From positions 11,653,001 through 11,717,000 of the forward strand of contig OW285196.1 of the NCBI GenBank assembly GCA_935421135.1: a DNA stretch of 64,000 nt, read 5' to 3'. The notes below the pieces were generated by a model that worked only from the letters and a program-made list of their open reading frames with translations, did no database searches and was not told the DNA's origin. This DNA comes from Bugulina stolonifera. Lineage: Eukaryota > Bryozoa > Gymnolaemata > Cheilostomatida > Bugulidae. Position 1 is the first letter of the stretch. The number at the start of each line of letters is the position of its first letter. The translations under genes and the position numbers were made by a program. Shown here piece after piece: positions 60,801 to 64,000 of the stretch.

Positions 60801-63800
60801 GGATTTTTGAATTTAAAATTGCATTTAGGATATTTCAACACTTATCCAAGTGTCATCTCAAAAGGGAATACATTATCTAAATCGTTGGTGTGAGCGAGTA
60901 TTTTTATGATGAATAGCAAAACGAGACCTACGTTTTAATAATTTTATTTAATCCTAATATTTCGATGTATATTCATAAATCTCTGACGATGATGTATGGA
61001 TATACATCGAAATATTAGGATTTAATATTAGAATGCGTCTCGTTTTGTTATTAGTTATCTAAAGCATATAATAAAAAATAAATATTATCTAATAGTCGTA
61101 AACATATGCTATGTTTTGACATTAAAAAAGGGAGCGGGTGATTAATCATCCATATAAAATGTATTTTCTAGAGCCATTGACGCTGTCTTCATATCTCCTC
61201 ACAAGTTCCTTGGAGGACCCCAGTCACCAGGAATACTGGTAGCTAAGAAGCACTTGTTCAGAAACAAGGTTCCTGTAGTCCCAGGGGGTGGAACTGTAGC
61301 ATACGTAAGTTAACCGTCTCCTACCTTATTCCTTCACTACCTGCAGATAGCAGTCAAAACACTAATAGACTAGTAATAAATGTGAACCACTTAGTGCTAC
61401 CTTATTATTAGGTGCTGTAGAAAAAGAACTTTGGGTATAGATATACCTGTGCTGACAATTTATTTTTGAAGAATACTAAAAGTTAGCTCATCGTCCATGT
61501 GATTGAATATTTGTGTACAGTTCAAGCTTAGGAAAAACTGACCCAACTGTTCGAGCGCATTTAGAAAATGGTGGCATTAATATTATGAAGAAGTCGGTTT
61601 AGTGTACATCTCTTTATGCCAAGTGGGCTTATGGGCCAATGGTGCATATAAAGAGTCACTAGCGAGTTAAGTGGCGCCATCATTTAAAAGGCAAGATCTG
61701 ACCGAAAGAGTGCAGACTATAATATTCTGTGGATCGAGTATCTACCCCATAACACTTTCACACCTGTACACATAAAGTTGGATGTCATGTGGCATGCTGT
61801 ATACTGGTAACTTGAAAACAAACACAGCGTATGATATCAGAATTCAAGTGTGTATTGCCAGTACAACTACCTAGGCATTCTAATTCAATAATTGCATATC
61901 CCATTATTAATTTTATTGTGTATATTTGTATTCCTATTAGGTCTATTCAGAAGGACATGAATATCTAACAGATATTGAGGCGAGGGAGGAGGGGGGTACG
62001 CCCCCAATTATGGAGTCAATACGAGCTGCCTTAGCCTTCAAACTGAAACATGTGAGTGCAATGGGAACATTTTATACACAGAAATACTCTTCCAAATCAA
62101 CCAATAGTAATTAGAGCTAAAATATTTATGTAATTTTTTTCTTCTAGTCTGTCGGGATGAGACGACTCCATGATAGAGAGGAATACTTGTATAAAGTTGG
62201 GAAAGACTACTGGACTCAGAACTGTCACAACATGACGATACTAGGCTGTGGTTCAGTACACAGACTTCCTATCTTCTCTTTCATTGTCACACATCCGACA
62301 CTCCCTAAACTTGTGCACCATAACTTTATATCAACTCTTTTGAATGACCTCTATGGCATACAGACTAGGGGAGGCTGTGCCTGTGCTGGTCCATATGGAG
62401 AGGTCAGTGTAATAGAAATTTACTGCGGTATTCAGCCATGTTTACTGATTATGAATGATAGCAGTGACAATACAGTAACAGCCTTGCAGACAAATAATTA
62501 CAATTCGTAATACTTTACCATATATTTTGTAGGATTGCTATTTACTGGTTACATAATAGAGCAACAAACTAATATCATTTCATAGATTTTTTTGACTGTA
62601 TTATTTTCAGAGCTTACTCGGAATTAACGCCCAGCATTTCCTCAAGTTCTTCCGCAATAAAGAGTTAGCGTAAGTACCCTATAAAAGATGGCAGTATAAG
62701 ATGCTGAGTGTTACCTGCTAATTGTCTATCGAATAGAATTTCTATTGTATACATAGAGATGAAGCCTCGGGCATTGGTCGTAATATGAAGTTTTCCTCTC
62801 ACAGCTGATAGCTAGCAAACCAATGAGCAAAATCACAATATTGCATGCACATGTACACACAGTTTTTTAAATTATGTACAAGAGCACAAAGCATATTTTT
62901 ATTTCCATGTACAATCATGTGTACATCAAACTGTGAATACTGTAAATTTATGTGTATATATGTATTGTGTGTATTATGTATTATATGTGTACTACAGGGC
63001 AATATCACTCTAATACATGTAGCCTACTACAAGTTTACACTGTATATATGACAGCTTTAAATAGCTTGCACTGGCTATTGTAGTGGTGGACTAGCACGTT
63101 CAACCATACTTGGGTTGCTGGACATTTGAATTTCATAAACTCATGGATTAATAACTACAACTACTACCAATAGGTACTTGGGGCAGCTGACATCAGCTGC
63201 TGTCATATACTTGGCTTGTACAATGTAACACAGTTCTGATGACTTAATCTCTTTCTCAATATTTATTTGCAGTAAGAAGCCAAACTGCTACTGTGAGGGA
63301 GGAGAGCATTGTGACCACACATTACAGGAGATTCTCAAGTAAGGGAAGATAACTCCTCTATTATGATATACACTTTTATGGTGTTATAAAATATGTAATT
63401 CCCTTGCTATACTGCTATAAATAGTGTGAATTTAAGCTGTTTTTTATGTGTGCTTAGACACTCCCACTCCCAAAATGAATTTTATACAAATATCGGCGAG
63501 TTTATGCAACATGTTGCACCAGTGGAAGGGGTGGGGATTGCACCACCCGATACAAAACTTTCCGCGTCATAAAACTTTAATAAAATACTGTCTTTATACG
63601 TCGCCTTATGTGTGTCTCACATAAAAAAATTGTTAGTCATGGACTGCTGAATAATCTATGTCGTCCAATGAGACATTTCCACTTATTGAGCTCTAAATGA
63701 ACAGCGGTCTAAACGTTCTCCTACTAAGTAAAGAGTCATGGATGTACTGTAATCTGCTGAACTGAATGTATTGTAGACCAGGATTCTGCAGGCTGAACCT

Positions 63801-63888
63801 ACCCTTTACAATAAATGAAGATGAACTAGACTTCATTCTACAAGCAGTGAAGGATGTCACCGACAGCGGGTGGAAGCTTTTACCTCTC
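43794..63888 (+). CDS. Class V aminotransferase (cysteine-desulfurase-like), 3' end outside window
   Basis: Thirteen in-frame exons (496 codons so far): 43794-43826, 45170-45311, 45661-45691, 47470-47586, 48685-48805, 59447-59578, 60550-60725, 61172-61304, 61941-62051, 62148-62402, 62611-62669, 63273-63338, 63777-63888. The last is followed by a donor, so the gene continues. The fold-type I PLP signature is clear: YLDYTASGR (about residues 60-68), LFTGAGVTGA (phosphate loop), Asp233 in AFWDYATAAP, PLP lysine Lys262 in ISPHKFLGGPQSPG, and RGGCACAGPYG (about 406-416), like the cysteine-loop region of SufS-type enzymes. The substrate is not deducible; cysteine desulfurase/selenocysteine lyase-like chemistry is one option. 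The start MGAGASQRGS fits N-myristoylation. Exon 3 is only 31 bp. Intron 1 holds a solo LTR and intron 5 a Polinton-like element. Confidence 0.9.
44294..45086 (+). mobile_element. Solo LTR (793 bp) in aminotransferase intron 1
   Basis: It starts TGTGATGGT and ends ACCATTACA, near-complementary ends of the TG...CA type. It is flanked by ATAT on both sides (44290-44293 and 45087-45090; AATAT if the terminal A is shared). Inside are a TATA box (CTATATAAAGG, about 44764) and AATAAA (44818-44823) about 50 bp later, the U3/R arrangement of an LTR in plus orientation. No gag or pol is attached. A 154-codon frame at 44533-44997 overlaps these signals and has no recognisable domain. Confidence 0.72.
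49115..49657 (+). repeat. Left terminal inverted repeat of the Polinton-like element
   Basis: 543 bp and extremely GC-rich in an AT-rich host. It includes a self-complementary core GCGCGCGTACGCGCGC near 49378-49393. Its reverse complement at 58220-58764 differs by a few bases and C-run indels. Long overlapping frames here are compositional artefacts. Confidence 0.95.
49682..50072. repeat. ~105-bp tandem repeat just inside the left TIR, 3.5 copies
   Basis: Units begin GATATACGACTATGAAAA at 49682, 49787 (variant), 49892 and 49995, each with TAATGATACACGAG and AGAGTAATAATATAAAATC. It is AT-rich, in contrast with the adjoining TIR, and lies downstream of the minus-strand gene, so it may form part of its 3' UTR. 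Confidence 0.9.
50110..51424 (-). CDS. Element-encoded tandem OB-fold-like protein with SUMO-interaction-like motif
   Basis: Two exons on the minus strand (51424-50937 and 50839-50110) are joined by a GTAAGT/TTGTAG intron in exact frame, giving 405 residues. The N-terminal half is charged: basic clusters KKRKNPK (85-91) and KKKKK (98-102), suggesting nuclear import, then VIVIS plus five Asp (105-114), a textbook-shaped SUMO-interaction motif. The C-terminal half has two related ~90-residue modules (about 177-270 and 306-395). Each starts with a pattern like LEPGTVLEV / FPVGSVLVV and closes with VYLGQQ...F / VYKGQK...F, suggesting tandem OB folds as in single-strand DNA-binding proteins. Inferred role: ssDNA binding during protein-primed replication by the neighbouring polymerase. 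The fold assignment is by pattern only; a structure prediction would settle it. Confidence 0.75.
51507..51513 (-). promoter_or_regulatory. TATA box of the minus-strand OB-fold gene
   Basis: On the minus strand this reads TATAAAG, about 85 bp upstream of the ATG at 51424 and just left of the giant palindrome. A matching plus-strand promoter lies on the other side of the palindrome. Confidence 0.55.
51567..52311. repeat. Giant palindrome of ~31-bp units between divergent promoters
   Basis: The left arm (about 51567-51978) has 12 units of CCCGATGCATCCCGATGTGA + (A/T) + TCCGAAGCTT. The right arm (about 51983-52311) has 9 units in reverse complement. The centre is near 51979-51984. Some units have an extra CCCGATGCAT decamer. 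Each unit contains the palindromes ATGCAT and AAGCTT. The A/T position varies between units in a non-random-looking order. All reading frames tend to be open, giving spurious 120-160 codon frames on both strands. Confidence 0.95.
52340..52370 (+). promoter_or_regulatory. Putative promoter of the polymerase gene
   Basis: CTCCGCCCACTG followed by CTATTTAAGG (TATA-like, about 52360-52369), directly right of the palindrome and about 120 bp before the first donor at 52492. It mirrors the TATA box on the other side. The leader that follows has a short upstream frame (ATG near 52394, stop near 52462). Confidence 0.45.
52425..52740 (+). repeat. Tandemly duplicated leader exon and intron of the polymerase gene
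   Basis: A ~180-bp segment containing TACTAGTCAGCACCTGATCA, GAGATGTCAACAAGTA and a GTTAGTGCTAAAT donor occurs twice (from about 52427 and from 52607), each followed by an ACCCTACTA...TTTTTATAG acceptor. In copy 1 the ATG frame stops after six codons. In copy 2 (exon 52607-52672) the ATG at 52654 reads on into the polymerase. Confidence 0.85.
52654..57328 (+). CDS. Family B DNA polymerase, protein-primed Polinton type, spliced
   Basis: Coding exons 52654-52672, 52771-56453, 56556-56647 and 56761-57328 join in frame to 1,453 residues. Two C2H2 zinc fingers lie near the N-terminus (CQLCG... and CPVCGG..., about 21-65) and a third finger-like motif at CKLCDGAF. The 3'-5' exonuclease motifs are YDIECF (Asp471), FNSQKYDLN (Asp612) and YNNLDV (Asp743). 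Polymerase motif A is GVDANALYLY (Asp872), motif B KLVGNSAYG (about 1177) and motif C MDTDS (about 1277). HGCYWHGHEC near 958 is the insert seen in Polinton-type polymerases. Intron 56454-56555 uses a GC-AG donor (AAG/GCAAGT), and another intron separates motifs B and C. The end (VAEDGVSTSPIEC) resembles other family members. It would replicate the element from its termini. All catalytic residues examined are intact. The alternative start at 52863 would cut off the first finger. Confidence 0.9.
57502..57507 (+). terminator. Poly(A) signal AATAAA for the polymerase gene
   Basis: A canonical AATAAA about 175 bp after the polymerase stop at 57328, preceded by a short stem (CTCCGT...ACGGAG). Confidence 0.5.
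57632..58149 (+). CDS. Uncertain coding region downstream of polymerase, exon-like signals
   Basis: A GC-richer block begins after an acceptor-like CATTCGTAG (57631) and ends at a perfect donor CACTCG/GTAAGT (58149-58155). From 57632 a frame of 38 codons (…CALSLSEFATRGKVDAVVKE…) stops at TAG. If the GTGAGT at 57302 were used as a donor it would join in phase 0 to the polymerase, replacing its last eight residues. A second frame, 57920-58153, is Arg/Ser/Thr-rich and basic. Neither resembles a known Polinton protein. It could be remnants of deleted genes, an alternative polymerase tail or non-coding. Confidence 0.25.
57767..57811. repeat. (GAT)n microsatellite, about 15 copies
   Basis: Uninterrupted GAT triplets inside the Polinton-like element. 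In one frame they would encode poly-Asp, in another poly-Met. Confidence 0.95.
58220..58764 (-). repeat. Right terminal inverted repeat of the Polinton-like element
   Basis: 545 bp, the reverse complement of 49115-49657 with only a few differences (one extra base in each of two C/G runs and isolated substitutions). Its outer end is CTGACTATACTACT followed by the target duplication TACATT. Just inside it, 58163-58176 repeats the terminal 14-mer in the left-end orientation. Confidence 0.95.
58851..58902. repeat. Near-perfect 52-bp palindrome, 2-base loop
   Basis: The arms contain GTGCGCAGTTTTACC and GGTAAAACTGCGCAC and extend through AGTTAATT/AATTAACT; 23 of 25 pairs match. It lies 86 bp outside the right end of the Polinton-like element, in aminotransferase intron 5. 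Confidence 0.9.
59853..60065 (+). mobile_element. tRNA-derived SINE (probable)
   Basis: The A-box-like TAACCTAGTGGTTAGAGTG (59866-59884) and B-box-like GAGTTTGAATTCGC (59910-59923) have tRNA-like spacing (about 45 bases), as in the head of tRNA-derived SINEs. A ~140 bp tRNA-unrelated body follows. The acceptor-stem arms do not pair as in a functional tRNA. The 3' boundary is approximate. It lies in aminotransferase intron 6. Confidence 0.6.
60912..61052. repeat. Foldback/MITE-like hairpin in aminotransferase intron 7
   Basis: The left arm has AGCAAAACGAGAC and TCCTAATATTTCGATGTATA; the right arm has TATACATCGAAATATTAGGA and GTCTCGTTTTGTTAT. The arms span about 55-60 bp with a few mismatches and a ~27-base loop. 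Confidence 0.8.
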
Positions 63889-64000
63889 GTAAGTTTAGTC
63901 CCATCTTATCTCTTGCATGCTAGGGAACTTCAACTACACAAACTGCTTACTTGCATAAACCCCAAAATTATATAACGATATAGTTTACACACATTTTTTA

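Overview
This is a eukaryotic, animal-type genomic window. It is AT-rich, with spliced genes, GT-AG introns, satellites and several kinds of transposon. The host genes are a RAD6-type ubiquitin-conjugating enzyme, a POSH/SH3RF-type RING plus four-SH3 scaffold (an animal family) and a class V aminotransferase. An invertebrate, possibly a sponge, would fit; the species cannot be fixed from the sequence alone.

Layout: (1) 1-5437, minus strand: a coding-intact gag-pol frame of a BEL/Pao LTR retrotransposon that runs off the left edge. (2) 8025-12597, plus: a five-exon RAD6/UBE2A-B gene with two homologous, apparently alternative last exons, separated by a small TA-flanked MITE. (3) 12598-19480: AT-rich intergenic DNA with hairpins and a 1.7 kb repeat composite. 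(4) 19481-38013, plus: a 14-exon SH3RF/POSH gene whose introns hold two satellites, a foldback element and a possible 4.9 kb TTAA-flanked element. (5) 38014-43793: intergenic. (6) 43794 to beyond the right edge, plus: a class V aminotransferase gene, 13 coding exons visible. Its intron 1 holds a solo LTR, and its intron 5 holds the most striking object in the window.

That object is a 9,650 bp Polinton/Maverick-like element (49115-58764). It has 543/545 bp very GC-rich terminal inverted repeats starting 5'-AG and a perfect 6-bp target-site duplication (TACATT). It carries only two convincing genes, divergently arranged: a spliced protein-primed-type family B DNA polymerase (plus) and a spliced 405-residue protein with two OB-fold-like repeats, basic clusters and a SUMO-interaction-like motif (minus). 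Between their promoters lies a ~745 bp giant palindrome made of about 21 copies of a ~31-bp unit. No integrase, capsid, ATPase or protease gene was recognised. It is either a young deletion derivative or a minimal replication-module transposon.

Exon boundaries were inferred by reading splice signals and checking that the reading frame carries through every junction. No database search was run.
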